From a virus, in IMG/VR virus record IMGVR_UViG_3300021961_000434, positions 1 to 29,744 of that record: a DNA stretch of 29,744 bases; one strand, 5' to 3'. A program made the position numbers and the translations under genes. This document shows positions 14,891-22,469 of this stretch, one piece after another. The notes below the pieces were generated by a model. That model saw only the letters and a program-made list of their open reading frames with translations. It was not told where the DNA came from and did no database searches. Position 1 is the first letter of the stretch; every line of letters starts with the position of its first letter.

Positions 14891-15113
14891 CAAGTTTGAC
14901 CTCAAGCCGGTTGAATCTTTGATCAACGTGGCTCACGAACTTATCAAAACGGTCGTCGACCTCTTTGCGAGTGACATGCTCCCTGGCAACCTCCTCGCGA
15001 GTCTTGTTCAACAAGATGCCCAGCCGGCCGATTTCGTCGAACTTGCTTTTGAGTAGAAATCCCATGACTGCCACAATCGCGGTTAGAACCACGTTCCATA
15101 TCATCATTTCCAC
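14868..15113 (-). CDS. Membrane-anchored coiled-coil protein (81 aa)
   Basis: The start is GTG at 15113 with GGAGG about ten bases upstream; ATG codons lie at 15107 and 15104. Residues 4-21 form a single TM segment (MIWNVVLTAIVAVMGFLL). A charged helical tail follows with REEVAREHVTRKEVDDRFDK and DQRFNRLEVKLDEIRRA, a good coiled-coil candidate. It resembles in layout the 91-residue protein of the lysis cassette but sits in the head/connector cluster. It could act in the infected cell envelope or in the virion; the sequence does not decide. Confidence 0.7.
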   Translation of the reverse strand: MEMMIWNVVLTAIVAVMGFLLKSKFDEIGRLGILLNKTREEVAREHVTRKEVDDRFDKFVSHVDQRFNRLEVKLDEIRRAG

Positions 15114-15116
15114 GGC

Positions 15117-15401
15117 TCAGCACCTCCAACGCTTTCGCGCCTGGCGTAGCCGGCTGTTGGGGTCTTTGGCAGCATCTGGAAACTGCTTCATCTGCCCCTC
15201 AGAACGAGCACAGTACGAGGCCCGCCGCTTTGCCTCTGCTGGTGACGGGTTTTTGGTCGTCACCGCAGTTTTGAGCTTGCTGCCTGGATTGGCTTTGCGA
15301 AAGGCCTTAACACCCTTTTCGGTCATGCCCGCGCCGGACTTGGTGGCCCGGAAGTTACCGGACTTCACTGAAGTCTTGATGCCCATGCCTTTGGATGCCA
15401 T
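15117..15401 (-). CDS. Conserved basic phage protein (94 aa), possibly DUF6321-like
   Basis: The protein contains AGMTEKGVKAFRKANPGSKL, then AEAKRRASYCARSEGQMKQF and PDAAKDPNSRLRQARKRWRC. These blocks are strongly conserved among phages as I recall them, and I tentatively associate the family with DUF6321. Two Cys (one C-terminal) and many Arg/Lys suggest nucleic-acid or metal binding. The start overlaps the stop of the preceding gene by one base (TAATG). No experimental role is known to me; the domain number is from memory and uncertain. Confidence 0.78.
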   Translation of the reverse strand: MASKGMGIKTSVKSGNFRATKSGAGMTEKGVKAFRKANPGSKLKTAVTTKNPSPAEAKRRASYCARSEGQMKQFPDAAKDPNSRLRQARKRWRC

Positions 15402-15703
15402 TACTGTGCCGCTCCACCGTAGAAAAGAAGAGTGACACTGGTCACCTGGACATCGTTCACATCAATGAAGACCCCGTCCGAAAACACAATGCCCAGGTCG
15501 GGGAGGATGATGTCGTACGCGCCAGCAGCAGCCGGCGTGTTGATCGTGACCAGGGCCGGTGCGCCCACAACAGAGCCGTTCCTAAGTGTGAACGACGACG
15601 CCGTGCCAGTGCAGGTGTAGTAGATGCCCGCAACGCGGGTTCGACCCCCAATTGCGTGAGCATCAGCAGTCTTTGTGACTGCCTGGATGTTACTGGCGCT
15701 CAT
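15401..15703 (-). CDS. Small beta-rich virion protein (100 aa)
   Basis: A perfect AGGAGG lies before the ATG. The protein (MSASNIQAVTKTADAHAIGG, then TRVAGIYYTCTGTASSFTLR) alternates Val/Thr/Gly strands and ends VTLLFYGGAAQ. No membrane segment or catalytic motif is visible. It immediately follows the 110-residue protein downstream of the capsid terminator, so a small head- or tail-associated structural role is likely. Family unknown. Confidence 0.75.
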   Translation of the reverse strand: MSASNIQAVTKTADAHAIGGRTRVAGIYYTCTGTASSFTLRNGSVVGAPALVTINTPAAAGAYDIILPDLGIVFSDGVFIDVNDVQVTSVTLLFYGGAAQ

Positions 15704-15715
15704 GTGAGCCTCCTA

Positions 15716-16048
15716 TCAGGCAGCAATGACAATGACGCCGTATGTGGCAGCGGCAGGGTCAACAGGGGATGCAGTGATGTTGGACGCACGAATTGTCACA
15801 GTGTCGGCAGCCGAGACAAATGCGTTGAAGACGATGCCGGCTGCAGGAGCAGCGGGCAATGCCATGATGACCTCGTCGCCAACGGCAGCGCCAGTGACAG
15901 TGATTGTCAGATCAGCCTGAGAGACAGCGCTGATGGAGCCAAAGTTCAGGGAGGCGGAGCCCGACAGTACTTTGGTGATGGTGTTGCCGTTGCCAGCAAT
16001 GAAGCCATTCAGCGAGCGTACTGGGCCAGAGAAGGTGGTCAAAGCCAT
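15716..16048 (-). CDS. Small virion protein (110 aa), first gene after the capsid terminator
   Basis: The protein begins MALTTFSGPVRSLNGFIAGN, a start I associate with small capsid-associated proteins of aquatic phages. The remainder is Ala/Val/Thr-rich with VGDEVIMALPAAPAAG and AADTVTIRASNITASP, suggesting a compact beta sandwich. GAGGAA lies nine bases before the ATG. It is the first gene downstream of the terminator at 16163-16188, so it needs readthrough or its own promoter. Head decoration is plausible but not demonstrated by sequence. Confidence 0.75.
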   Translation of the reverse strand: MALTTFSGPVRSLNGFIAGNGNTITKVLSGSASLNFGSISAVSQADLTITVTGAAVGDEVIMALPAAPAAGIVFNAFVSAADTVTIRASNITASPVDPAAATYGVIVIAA

Positions 16049-16062
16049 GATTGATTCCTCAT

Positions 16063-16160
16063 GCGGTTAAGGTGTACCTGTCTGCATGACGTCAGCCCCG
16101 GGGCTGTCAGATACACCGGATAAATCCGGGATGGGCACAATATAACCCATTTGCGGAAAA
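16063..16160 (-). promoter_or_regulatory. Possible regulatory region with inverted repeats and a -10-like box
   Basis: Between the capsid terminator and the next gene lie a perfect 14-bp palindrome CAGCCCCGGGGCTG (16093-16106), an inverted repeat CCGGAT-AA-ATCCGG (16116-16129) and, on the minus strand, TATATT (about 16139-16144), which differs from the -10 consensus at one base. No convincing -35 box is present at 16-18 bases. This could be a phage-specific promoter, an operator, or a transcript-processing site allowing separate control of the genes after the capsid. Confidence 0.3.
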
Positions 16161-16162
16161 AG

Positions 16163-16188
16163 AAAAAGGGGCCCGAAGGCCCCTTTTT
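16163..16188 (-). terminator. Rho-independent terminator after the major capsid gene
   Basis: An 11-bp perfect stem (16163-16173 with 16178-16188) closes a four-base loop that reads TTCG on the minus strand. The stem is GC-rich in its upper half with A:T pairs at its base, and a further T-rich tract (CTTTTT) follows on the minus strand. It lies 20 bases after the capsid stop. The symmetry would also let it work on the plus strand. Confidence 0.9.
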
Positions 16189-16207
16189 CATCGCTGCTGG
16201 ACAGCTA

Positions 16208-17116
16208 TCAAGCCGCACCAGGCGAGCCAAAGATGCCGCGCGGATCGCTGAAGCCGAAGCTGTAGCGCTCGCGAGCCTTGTAGCGCACGTTGCCGGTGTC
16301 GAAGTCACCTTCGAAGCCGGTCTTCATGGACACGCGCTCAAACATCTTCATGCCGTTGGGGGCGTCGGTCTTGATGAACCAGGCGTCCGGATCGGTCAGG
16401 AAGTGGTTGACCACGTAGCCTTGCGGCACCATGCCCATGTTGCGGACAGCGTTGATGTCGTTGTCAGCAGTGCCAACCCGCAAAGTGGACTTCAGAATAC
16501 GGTCGCCCGTGAACTGCAGTTCCTTCGGCAGAATCAGCTTCAGGCCCTGAACGGCGATCTTCAGGCCACGCTCATCGGTGAACGCAGCAATGTCGATCAG
16601 CGCCTGCTCCAGAGAGGTCTCGGACAGGTCGGCGGCCGTAGCCAGGGTGTTGGCCAGGTTGGGGCCGGTCAGGGTGGGGTGGTTAAGTGCGCAAAGAGCA
16701 ACGCCGTCGCCACCGATAGAGGTGGTGAAAGCGCCATTCAGCACAGCCGCAGCCTTGATCTGCTTGGTCTGAGCCATCGAGCGGGCCAGGGCCTTGGTGT
16801 AGCGGGCCGACAGGCGGTCGTAGAGGTTGTCCTCCACGGCTTCTTCGGTCAGCGAGAACGCCAGGGCGATGGTCTCGTGGGTGTAGCGAGCGGTGTAGAC
16901 CTCTTGCGCCTGGTCGTAAGCGACGCCAGCGCCCTCGGTCTTAACCGGAGCTTCCGCAAAGCCCGACTCCATCACCTCTTCTTCGAATGCACGATCCGAG
17001 GATTCGACGGAATAGATTTGCGTGTGCTCATTCTCGTAGTTCTTGTACTCCAGGCCGAACAGAGCATTGAGACCAGGCTCAAGCTCTTTCACCAGTTGTG
17101 CGCGTGAAATTGCCAT
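16208..17116 (-). CDS. Major capsid protein (HK97-type / Mu gpT-like head subunit)
   Basis: This 302-residue protein starts MAISRAQLVKELEPGLNALF and contains YSVESSDRAFEEEVMESGF, TARYTHETIALAFSLTEEAV, LSARYTKALARSMAQTKQIK and GTADNDINAVRNMGMVPQGY, ending RERYSFGFSDPRGIFGSPG. This series of blocks is that of major head subunits related to the Mu gpT family. AAGGAGAT directly before the ATG is the strongest ribosome site in the window, and the gene is followed by a strong terminator, as expected for the most abundant virion protein. Order scaffold, decoration, capsid supports the call. No separate protease gene is seen and the N-terminus shows no obvious long delta domain. Confidence 0.93.
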   Translation of the reverse strand: MAISRAQLVKELEPGLNALFGLEYKNYENEHTQIYSVESSDRAFEEEVMESGFAEAPVKTEGAGVAYDQAQEVYTARYTHETIALAFSLTEEAVEDNLYDRLSARYTKALARSMAQTKQIKAAAVLNGAFTTSIGGDGVALCALNHPTLTGPNLANTLATAADLSETSLEQALIDIAAFTDERGLKIAVQGLKLILPKELQFTGDRILKSTLRVGTADNDINAVRNMGMVPQGYVVNHFLTDPDAWFIKTDAPNGMKMFERVSMKTGFEGDFDTGNVRYKARERYSFGFSDPRGIFGSPGAA

Positions 17117-17127
17117 TTTTGATCTCC

Positions 17128-17709
17128 TTAGGTGCTAAAGCCCGGCGTGCCAACGCTGCCGTACATGTGCTCATTGATCTTCACAACGAGAACGGCGTAT
17201 TGGCCCATCTCATTGCCCGGTACGTTCCACAGGCCCACTGCCTTCAGGTTCGCGGTAGCAGCCTCGGTGAAAGTGCCGCTCATGGTCATGTTGGACATGC
17301 CCGTGGTGGTGCTTCCGGTGGTGCTGGCGGTAATATCAGCATTGGTGCCGATATTGGCCTGGGTGGGAGTGCCGGCGTTCTGGATGATGAACAACTGATT
17401 GGGATCGTCGATCACGTCAGCCACGATCTGGCCAGCGGTGATGTTGACGGAGCCGGGATAGTAGTTCTTCCAGGTCGGCTTGCCGGTGGTGGGATCAATG
17501 TAGTTGCAGCCGTTGAAAACGCCTACTGCCACAGTGTGATCCGTGTTGTTGAACTTGACCAAGTAACCATTGTCAATGGTCACCAGATCGCCTTGAAAAA
17601 TCGCCCCGGACTGGTTATCAGCAATCAGGTAGCCGTACTGCTTTTGAGCGCCGGTAGCTGACAGATTGCCGAGAGGACGCAGACCAAAGGGCTTATTCAC
17701 GTTTGCCAT
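17128..17709 (-). CDS. Putative capsid decoration / stabilising protein (193 aa)
   Basis: The protein starts MANVNKPFGLRPLGNLSATG and contains YLIADNQSGAIFQGDLVTID, then NNTDHTVAVGVFNGCNYIDP. This 'MAN-x-N-x-P-GLRP' opening with GD-V followed by GVF-GC-Y typifies small proteins encoded immediately before major capsid genes. It is Thr/Gly/Asn-rich and beta-like. The gene ends 11 bases before the capsid ATG. It would bind the outer capsid surface or stabilise it at symmetry axes; this is by gene order and family resemblance. Confidence 0.82.
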   Translation of the reverse strand: MANVNKPFGLRPLGNLSATGAQKQYGYLIADNQSGAIFQGDLVTIDNGYLVKFNNTDHTVAVGVFNGCNYIDPTTGKPTWKNYYPGSVNITAGQIVADVIDDPNQLFIIQNAGTPTQANIGTNADITASTTGSTTTGMSNMTMSGTFTEAATANLKAVGLWNVPGNEMGQYAVLVVKINEHMYGSVGTPGFST

Positions 17710-17735
17710 TTGATGTTTCCTTCAAAAAGTTGATT

Positions 17736-18215
17736 TCACTGGCCGCGAGAGCCACCGAATGAAACGCGGGACTGGCGGGTGGGCCGCTGAATGGTCATGC
17801 TGTTGTGTGCATTGGCCTTCATCAGCTCATTGTCGACAGCCTGCAATTGGTCGTTTGCACGTGAGTTGTAATACGCATTGCGCTCTTGAACCGTTTCCTT
17901 GGGGATGCGTGCTAGAAGCAAACCTCCCACGCTGATCACGCCAGCATGTCGGCCATCTTCTACTGTTGGAACCTGATAGTCGGGGTGCTCATCCCCACGA
18001 ACCAGCTCATACCCCTCGCGGAGCTTGCCAGAGATGTTCGTGCGGTCTTCTACCCCGCCTGCTTCGGCCCGAATCCAACGGTGCTCGTATCCCGGAGGCG
18101 CGGGAGGCGCATCCAGTCGAGAAGGTGGTGCCCATGGTTTGCGTCGCGCATCTTTTTCACGCGATTCGGCCGCGCGAGAAGTGCGATTGAGAACTGGAAT
18201 TTTGACGTCAGACAT
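17736..18215 (-). CDS. Conserved phage head-region protein (159 aa)
   Basis: The N-terminal ~40 residues are basic and Pro-rich (KPWAPPSRLDAPPAPPGYEH), followed by RWIRAEAGGVEDRTNISGKL, REGYELVRGDEHPDYQVPTV and GGLLLARIPKETVQERNAYY. Blocks PPGYxxRWIR, REGYExV and a helical C-terminus recur in this gene position in aquatic phages as I recall them. It lies between scaffold and decoration genes with AAGGAG before the start. A head assembly or minor capsid role fits; no enzymatic motif is seen. Confidence 0.78.
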   Translation of the reverse strand: MSDVKIPVLNRTSRAAESREKDARRKPWAPPSRLDAPPAPPGYEHRWIRAEAGGVEDRTNISGKLREGYELVRGDEHPDYQVPTVEDGRHAGVISVGGLLLARIPKETVQERNAYYNSRANDQLQAVDNELMKANAHNSMTIQRPTRQSRVSFGGSRGQ

Positions 18216-18218
18216 GGC

Positions 18219-19115
18219 TTACTCCTTCACGTACTTGGCGTATTCCTCAAGCGGAACGCCCAGCTTTTTGGCAATTGCAACTTGACTTGGGGTCAACTTG
18301 ACAGTGCGGCGTGCGTTGTTGATACCCGATGATCGGGATGCAGGTGCCACCGTTTGCACGGATCGGGCGGCCCTGTTAGTTTGCGCTTGCTGCTGGCCCC
18401 CACCCAATTTCTGGGGGAAGGTCTGCCTCAAACGGTTGTCAAGCTCATCATAGTACGCTTCGGTGTTGGGGTCAAACCCCTCAACCTGAATCAACTGGCG
18501 ATGGATGCCCCAAGCTGCGTGAGTCATGGCGGTGTCGCGGCCATACCACGGGTTACGCTCAGCCCAGTCCTCGACCCGCGGATCGACTTCCTGCTGGACC
18601 TGCACCTGTGGCTGCATGGCGGCCTGCTGGGCAGCGACCTGCTGCTGGTAGTTCCATTGCGCCTGGGCCTGTTCTCGCTGCTGAGCGGCCGCGGCGATCT
18701 GGCTCTGCTCCATAGTCATGGCGGCCAGGCGCTGCTGGGCTTCCGTTTCGGTGTCGATGTCACCTTCTTCACGGGCTTTGCGGATGATCTGCTTGAGGGC
18801 CACGACCTGCGTTTGGACGCGGCTGCTGGCCTCACCAAGGCGCTCGTTGTCGACCGACATGTACTGCTGCTCAAGCTGCGTGGCGCGAGCCTGCACGTTC
18901 TTGGCATATTCCAAGGCGGCCTGCTCGCGGCGCTGCGTCTCGCGCAGGCGGGCGGTCAGTTTGTCGATGCGCTTCTTGACGCCCTCGCTGTACTGGTCCA
19001 GCTCGCTGCCACTTTGCTCCGGTTTGGAAACAACCTGCGCAGTACCATCTTCCGATACCGCAACGGTAGCCGGACTCTCGTCTTCGCCTACCTTAAATTC
19101 CAATTCTTCGTTCAT
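18219..19115 (-). CDS. Scaffolding protein (298 aa)
   Basis: The acidic N-terminus (MNEELEFKVGEDESPATVAV) precedes a long helical, Gln/Glu/Arg-rich coiled coil (about residues 40-175), as expected of a capsid scaffold. A Gln-rich segment follows, then AERNPWYGRDTAMTHAAWGI and EGFDPNTEAYYDELDNRLRQ, and a basic C-terminus with RRTVKLTPSQVAIAKKLGVP, LEEYAKYVKE. A basic helical C-terminus is where scaffolds typically contact the coat protein. AAAGGAG precedes the ATG. Position between portal and capsid genes supports the call. Confidence 0.87.
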   Translation of the reverse strand: MNEELEFKVGEDESPATVAVSEDGTAQVVSKPEQSGSELDQYSEGVKKRIDKLTARLRETQRREQAALEYAKNVQARATQLEQQYMSVDNERLGEASSRVQTQVVALKQIIRKAREEGDIDTETEAQQRLAAMTMEQSQIAAAAQQREQAQAQWNYQQQVAAQQAAMQPQVQVQQEVDPRVEDWAERNPWYGRDTAMTHAAWGIHRQLIQVEGFDPNTEAYYDELDNRLRQTFPQKLGGGQQQAQTNRAARSVQTVAPASRSSGINNARRTVKLTPSQVAIAKKLGVPLEEYAKYVKE

Positions 19116-19127
19116 AGAAATGCTCCT

Positions 19128-19601
19128 TTACATGTGCAGAACGTCTTCAGGACTGTTGACCACGGCCAGTACCTCATCGTCGTTCAACAGCCGGATTTCC
19201 CCGCCGTCGATCGGTATGCGGGCGCCAGCATACCGGCCGAAGATGATCCAATCGCCTTCCTTGCACCACGCGCCGGCAGGGAACTTGCCCTCGTCCGCGT
19301 ATGCCAGGTCACCCATCTTCAAAACGTAGCCGCACACGGTGGCCAACTGCGTTTTGCGCTGCGTCTCCTCGGCCAGGACGATGCCGCCCTTGGTCTTCTC
19401 GGCGCCGCGATAGGGCAGGATGGCAATGCGCCACCCGGTAGGCTTGGGGATGGTGTTGATGACCGCCTGATCGAGCTTTTCGGGGTCAAACCCGAGCTCG
19501 GTGTAGGCGTCCTCCAAGGCAGGAGGTTTGCTGGCAGCCTCTTCGGCCCATTTGCGTTCCAGCGCGGTCATTTGTGGTGCAGAAACTTCAGCGGTCTCCA
19601 T
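19128..19601 (-). CDS. Phage-encoded GroES-like co-chaperonin (157 aa)
   Basis: Residues 51-150 match the Cpn10 fold: PKPTGWRIAILPYRGAEKTK, then GGIVL (72-76), CGYVLKMGDLAYADEGKFPA, EGDWIIFGRYAGARIPIDGG and EIRLLNDDEVLAVV. The GGIVL segment with charged flanks corresponds to the GroES mobile loop that docks onto GroEL. A ~50-residue helical N-terminal extension is not part of the usual ~97-residue GroES. Like T4 gp31, it may adapt the host GroEL to fold the capsid protein; this is inferred from fold and position beside the scaffold and capsid genes. GAAAGGA precedes the ATG. Confidence 0.85.
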   Translation of the reverse strand: METAEVSAPQMTALERKWAEEAASKPPALEDAYTELGFDPEKLDQAVINTIPKPTGWRIAILPYRGAEKTKGGIVLAEETQRKTQLATVCGYVLKMGDLAYADEGKFPAGAWCKEGDWIIFGRYAGARIPIDGGEIRLLNDDEVLAVVNSPEDVLHM

Positions 19602-19611
19602 TGGCGTCCTT

Positions 19612-19812
19612 TCAGTTGATGAGGTCTTCGTCTTCCGAAACCTTCTTGAGAAGGTCTTTCACGGAATCCTCTACCATCCTCAATCCTTCAAGGCGACCCA
19701 TCATGAAACGATAACGCTCCATGTCTGTAATGGTCCCGTTCAGAACAATCTGCTTCGATTGCTCTTGAAGTTTCCTGATTTCCTTCAGAACTGCTTCTGC
19801 AAATTCAAGCAT
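19612..19812 (-). CDS. Small helical conserved phage protein (66 aa)
   Basis: I chose ATG at 19812 (GGAA five bases upstream); a GTG at 19848 would add 12 residues of poor quality. The protein reads MLEFAEAVLKEIRKLQEQSK, then QIVLNGTITDMERYRFMMGR and LEGLRMVEDSVKDLLKKVSE. The block NG-x-I-x-D-x4-Y-R-x3-G-x-LEGL recurs in phage head regions as I recall them. It is likely two helices joined by a turn. Function unknown. Confidence 0.72.
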   Translation of the reverse strand: MLEFAEAVLKEIRKLQEQSKQIVLNGTITDMERYRFMMGRLEGLRMVEDSVKDLLKKVSEDEDLIN

Positions 19813-19870
19813 GGGGATTCCATGAAAAGCAGGTGGTTTATGCCCCACCCGTTGGCACGGTTGACAGTGT

Positions 19871-20122
19871 TCAGTATATCTTAACTGGACGATTTCCGTC
19901 CTTTTTCTTCACGATCATGGCCGGGCCTTGCACGCCGCCGCCCTTGGCCATCTTTCTGGTCTTGCCGGCCTTGTCATAGGCGATCGCGGCAGCCTGTTTG
20001 ATGGCCGCGGCTTTGCTCTTTGGCTTGCTGGTGCCAATCATCCCGTCTTGCTTGTAGTCGCGCACGATCTCGCCGATGTTGCGGCTGATGGTCTTCTGGC
20101 TGGAGCCTTTTTTAAGCGGCAT
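19871..20122 (-). CDS. DUF6496-like small basic protein (83 aa)
   Basis: From ATG at 20122 (GGGAG six bases upstream) the product reads MPLKKGSSQKTISRNIGEIV, ... AAAIKQAAAIAYDKAGKTRK, MAKGGGVQGPAM, ending DGNRPVKIY. The MPLKKGxSxKTISxNI opening and AIAYDKAG are the hallmarks of DUF6496, a short family found beside portal genes in phages. It overlaps the end of the portal gene by 11 bases in another frame. The MAKGG motif matches a motif found in several proteins here. The role is unknown; basic charge suggests DNA contact. Confidence 0.82.
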   Translation of the reverse strand: MPLKKGSSQKTISRNIGEIVRDYKQDGMIGTSKPKSKAAAIKQAAAIAYDKAGKTRKMAKGGGVQGPAMIVKKKDGNRPVKIY

Positions 20123-22460
20123 TTTGAACTCCCATTGGTGGTTGGCCGACTTTGGCGCCTTGAAGCGCCAGTTTCTGCTGGTTGAACATTTTGTTGTCCT
20201 GCAACTTTTGCTGGTCCAGAGCCAGGCGCTGCTGATCGAGCTGGTTCTTGGCCTGGTCGTTCTGCGCACGCTGCTGCAGCTCTGTCTCCTTGAGCTTGAT
20301 CAAGGGGTCTGGACCCTCTTCGCCCTCGCCAGAAAGCTCCTGCTGCATGTCCCGGACCTCCTTCATGCCCAGGGCGATCTTGAGCGCAACCATGCCCTCT
20401 TTCTGGATGGCCGAAACCATGCGATCGGGGTCGGTTCCATAGGTCTTGAACAACTCTGCTTCCACGTCTTCCTCGGCTTTCAAGCGCACGTGGTCAAGAA
20501 TGTGCTTCTGCAGCTCTGCCGCTGATAGGGGGTTGGACTGCAGGATGGGGGACATGCCCATCATCAGGTGACTTGCGATGTGCGCGTCGTGCTGCTGGCC
20601 AGCAAAGGCTTTGAGTTTCATGCCGTTGAGCACGTCGCTGTTCTCGGAGGCCGGATCACGCGGTGTGCTGGTGTTCTGTGGCAGCAAGATGCCATCAATA
20701 TCGCGGATATTGAGCGCCGCGTACATGCGGTAGAAGGCCTCGTACATGTTGTGCATGTTCGGGGCGCTCTGAGCGAGCTGCAATTGCATCTGGGCGAGCT
20801 GGATGCGCTGCGCAGAGCTGAAGATGTTGGGGTCGGCCACCGGCTGCACGCCCACCATCGAGTTAAAGTCCGACTTCTTGACCTTGCGGCTCGCGCCAGG
20901 CACGTCATAGGGGTACTCGTCGGGCAGGTATTGGCCAAAGCCTTCGAACAGCAACCGGAACTCCAGCGTCTGCGCGTAATGCAGTCGCTTGTGGATGCTG
21001 GACATGACCATAGAGCCGCGCTCCAGCAGCGCCAAGGTCGTTCCGACCTGCGCGTACTGGTTGCCATCGCCAACTTGCATGTCGGCGGTGCTGGACAGGC
21101 GTTTGCCGGCGTCTACGAGGAAGCCCAGGAGCGCAAACAGCACCTGGCTGGGCTCTTTGTAGGGCAGAGGCATCAAAGAGGCCGAAAGCTCGGCTCCGCC
21201 AGCGTCAATGTCGCGCCATTCGCCCGGCTGGATGGGATCAGAGTCGTCCGCGATGCGCGCGCCCTTGGCTTTGAAGCCCGCAGGCAGGTTTGCAAGCGTT
21301 CCGGCGTCGATCAACTGCCGCAGGGCGCTCGTTGCGGCCTTTCCAAGGCCCCCAATGAGGTGCACAAAGCCCAAACCGTACGCGCCAGGGCCCTCGACGA
21401 GCACGTAGTGGACGTAGTAGTTGCGGCGGCGCTTCTTTTCGTCGTTTTCCTTCCAATTCCGACGAATTCCGACAACCTTGAGGCTGTCTTCGGCCAGTGT
21501 GACAACGTAGGGCAGCTTGATTCCGGTCGGTTCGCCGTTTTCGTCCTTGTCTTCGAAGCCTGGGATGTCCAAATCGACCAGTTGCTCCAGCAAAAACACC
21601 TCGCCGACGTCATCGGTGGGCTGAATGCCCGTCACTTTGTCCACCGCGGCCTTGATTTGGCTCGGATCGGAGGGCGCGGCGTAAGTTTCAACGGGGATGT
21701 CGATGTATTCGCCGGCCAAAGAGCGCTTTTTGTACTCGTTGGCGTCCATCGGAATGCGGTTCGTGAGCCGCGGGCACTGCGAAACGACGCTGGAACCGTT
21801 GTAAGGGATGTAGACGTCGTCTGCCAGGCACAGTTTTGACACCATCCGGCCCAGTTGATAGTCGTAATAGACCTTTTTGAAGGTCGAACCGCCATATCCG
21901 GTGTAAAAAAGCTGTTGATCAAACTCCGGTGTGTATTCCTCCATCACCGTGGTGAGCTGGTAGTTCATGAAATCCTGCACGCGACCGGCCTGTTGGAACT
22001 TTTCGACCGTCTCTTTGCCCATAATCTGCGTGCGAACAGGGCCGCCAGCGGGCATCAGCTCCTTCAGGGCCTGCGCCTGGAATTGGATGATGGCTTCGGT
22101 GATCATCGGATGCACCGCACCGGCCGCGCCGCGGAAGGGTTTGGTGCGTTCTTCGATGCGCAAGCCCAGCAGATCAAGGCCCTTGGCGTACATCTGCTCC
22201 CAATCGGAGCGTGAAGCCTTGTCGGCCTCGTACATGGCGGCCACATCAATGGAGATGCGCGACAAGGCGTCCGGGTCAATGACGTCGACCAGGTTGTCGT
22301 AGAAGTCAACCGACTGCGCCTCGTCCTCGCCCATCTCAATGGTGGCGCCACCGTCGTCGTCAATGACCACTTCAATGTCCATTGAGGGCTCAGGAATGCC
22401 GCCGCCCCCTACGATGACTTCCAAGGCCGGGGCTCGGTTGAGTGCTTTGTCGATTGGCAT
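20112..22460 (-). CDS. Portal protein (782 aa)
   Basis: The portal forms the ring at one capsid vertex through which DNA enters. Blocks recognised are MYEADKASRSDWEQMYAKGL, KPFRGAAGAVHPMITEAIIQ, FQAQALKELMPAGGPVRTQI, MNYQLTTVMEEYTPEFDQQL, FYTGYGGSTFKKVYYDYQLG, SSTADMQVGDGNQYAQVGTT and a long Gln-rich helical C-terminus (QRLALDQQKLQDNKMFNQQK). The last ~80 residues are a coiled coil that could form an internal barrel. The N-terminal ~45 residues are acidic and variable. Size and blocks fit portals of podovirus-like aquatic phages. AAGGA precedes the ATG. Confidence 0.92.
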   Translation of the reverse strand: MPIDKALNRAPALEVIVGGGGIPEPSMDIEVVIDDDGGATIEMGEDEAQSVDFYDNLVDVIDPDALSRISIDVAAMYEADKASRSDWEQMYAKGLDLLGLRIEERTKPFRGAAGAVHPMITEAIIQFQAQALKELMPAGGPVRTQIMGKETVEKFQQAGRVQDFMNYQLTTVMEEYTPEFDQQLFYTGYGGSTFKKVYYDYQLGRMVSKLCLADDVYIPYNGSSVVSQCPRLTNRIPMDANEYKKRSLAGEYIDIPVETYAAPSDPSQIKAAVDKVTGIQPTDDVGEVFLLEQLVDLDIPGFEDKDENGEPTGIKLPYVVTLAEDSLKVVGIRRNWKENDEKKRRRNYYVHYVLVEGPGAYGLGFVHLIGGLGKAATSALRQLIDAGTLANLPAGFKAKGARIADDSDPIQPGEWRDIDAGGAELSASLMPLPYKEPSQVLFALLGFLVDAGKRLSSTADMQVGDGNQYAQVGTTLALLERGSMVMSSIHKRLHYAQTLEFRLLFEGFGQYLPDEYPYDVPGASRKVKKSDFNSMVGVQPVADPNIFSSAQRIQLAQMQLQLAQSAPNMHNMYEAFYRMYAALNIRDIDGILLPQNTSTPRDPASENSDVLNGMKLKAFAGQQHDAHIASHLMMGMSPILQSNPLSAAELQKHILDHVRLKAEEDVEAELFKTYGTDPDRMVSAIQKEGMVALKIALGMKEVRDMQQELSGEGEEGPDPLIKLKETELQQRAQNDQAKNQLDQQRLALDQQKLQDNKMFNQQKLALQGAKVGQPPMGVQNAA

Positions 22461-22469
22461 GTGTGGTCC

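Noticed and set aside
15634-15655. GGTTCGACCCC, which resembles a tRNA T-arm
   Set aside because: No pairing 5-bp T-stem, no anticodon or acceptor stem, and it lies within a coding gene.
18354-19619. 421-codon plus-strand open frame antisense to scaffold and co-chaperonin genes
   Set aside because: Crosses two well-supported genes and has low-complexity Leu/Val/Gly sequence typical of antisense frames in GC-rich DNA.
19861-19886. Perfect -35-like TTGACA on the plus strand
   Set aside because: No -10 box at 16-18 bases and no plus-strand gene follows.
20568-21839. 423-codon plus-strand open frame antisense to the portal gene
   Set aside because: Shadow of the portal coding sequence; no recognisable domain or upstream signals.
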